DNA of 5,412 nt from Candidatus Cloacimonadota bacterium (GTDB taxonomy: Bacteria > Cloacimonadota > Cloacimonadia > Cloacimonadales > TCS61): the NCBI GenBank assembly GCA_030668345.1, contig DAOUUD010000130.1, forward strand, positions 1 through 5,412, given 5' to 3'. Under the pieces are notes generated by a model. That model had not been told where the DNA came from and made no database searches. It saw only the letters and a program-made list of their open reading frames with translations. The position numbers and the translations under genes were made by a program. Shown piece after piece: positions 5,168 to 5,412 of the stretch; the first letter of the stretch is position 1, and each line of letters opens with the position of its first letter.

Positions 5168-5412
5168 TTGAATAAGCGACCAATTGGTATTTTTGATTCG
5201 GGAGTTGGCGGTTTAACCGTTTTTAGAGAAATAAGAAAACAGTTTCCGAAAGAGGATATTGTTTATTTTGGTGACACTGCCAGAGTGCCTTATGGTCCTA
5301 AATCTTACACCACTGTAAGTGCATATTCCATCCAGAATGCCAGGTTTCTTTTACAGCGCGGAGCCAAAATAATTGTAATTGCTTGTAATACTTCATCTTC
5401 TGTGGCATTAAA
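5168..5412 (+). CDS. murI: Glutamate racemase, N-terminal part; 3' end lies outside the window
   Basis: The first 81 codons of a glutamate racemase, cut by the window edge; the full family length is about 260-270 residues. Visible motifs are diagnostic. GIFDSGVGGLTV at 7-18 carries the active-site Asp10 and Ser11. YFGDTARVPYG at 33-43 is the substrate-site loop. ACNTSSS at 72-78 has the first catalytic Cys (C73); the second Cys would be beyond the window. The enzyme interconverts L- and D-glutamate in the cytoplasm to supply D-Glu for the peptidoglycan stem peptide, so it implies a peptidoglycan wall. TTG 5168 is the chosen start (residue 1) because GGGA sits seven bases upstream; GTG 5162 would add two residues. 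It is divergent from the patatin operon, with 111 bases between the two starts. Confidence 0.96.
   Translation, partial: MNKRPIGIFDSGVGGLTVFREIRKQFPKEDIVYFGDTARVPYGPKSYTTVSAYSIQNARFLLQRGAKIIVIACNTSSSVAL

Overview
The window is AT-rich chromosomal DNA from a bacterium with an outer membrane. Two predicted lipoproteins (one probably barrel-forming), a c-di-GMP synthase domain, small bacterial RRM proteins and a Gram-negative-style mix of Shine-Dalgarno sites support this. The lysine- and isoleucine-rich coding style and the gene content would fit an uncultured FCB-like lineage such as Cloacimonadota. That placement is a guess from memory of such genomes, not something the sequence proves. Every gene looks intact apart from the two cut by the window edges. 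I see no mobile element, CRISPR array, tRNA or rRNA.

Region 1 (1-1909, + strand) is a probable three-gene operon. It holds the C-terminal end of a GGDEF diguanylate cyclase, a MobB-like P-loop GTPase with a four-cysteine C-terminal domain, and a very short APH/choline-kinase-like phosphotransferase. The gaps are 11 and 24 bases and each downstream gene has its own AGGA ribosome binding site.

Region 2 (1912-2472, - strand) is a small predicted lipoprotein whose mature part appears to be two diverged copies of one beta-rich unit. It converges on the kinase gene with two bases between the stop codons.

Region 3 (2473-3380) is a 264-base promoter-bearing intergenic stretch followed by two tandem single-RRM RNA-binding protein genes. 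They look like an old duplication in which the second copy has lost one canonical RNA-contacting aromatic.

Region 4 (3417-5056, - strand) is a translationally coupled pair. A cytoplasmic patatin-like phospholipase comes first, and its stop codon overlaps (ATGA) the start of a lipoprotein with an acidic linker and a likely outer-membrane beta-barrel.

Region 5 (5057-5412) is a divergent promoter region and the first 81 codons of murI (glutamate racemase), which probably starts at TTG.

Three start codons should be set differently from the longest open frame: ATG 2737 for the first RRM gene, ATG 5056 for the patatin, and TTG 5168 (or GTG 5162) for murI. No part of the window is convincingly a new system. 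The best leads are the patatin/barrel-lipoprotein pair, the diverged RRM pair and the GGDEF-MobB-kinase cluster.
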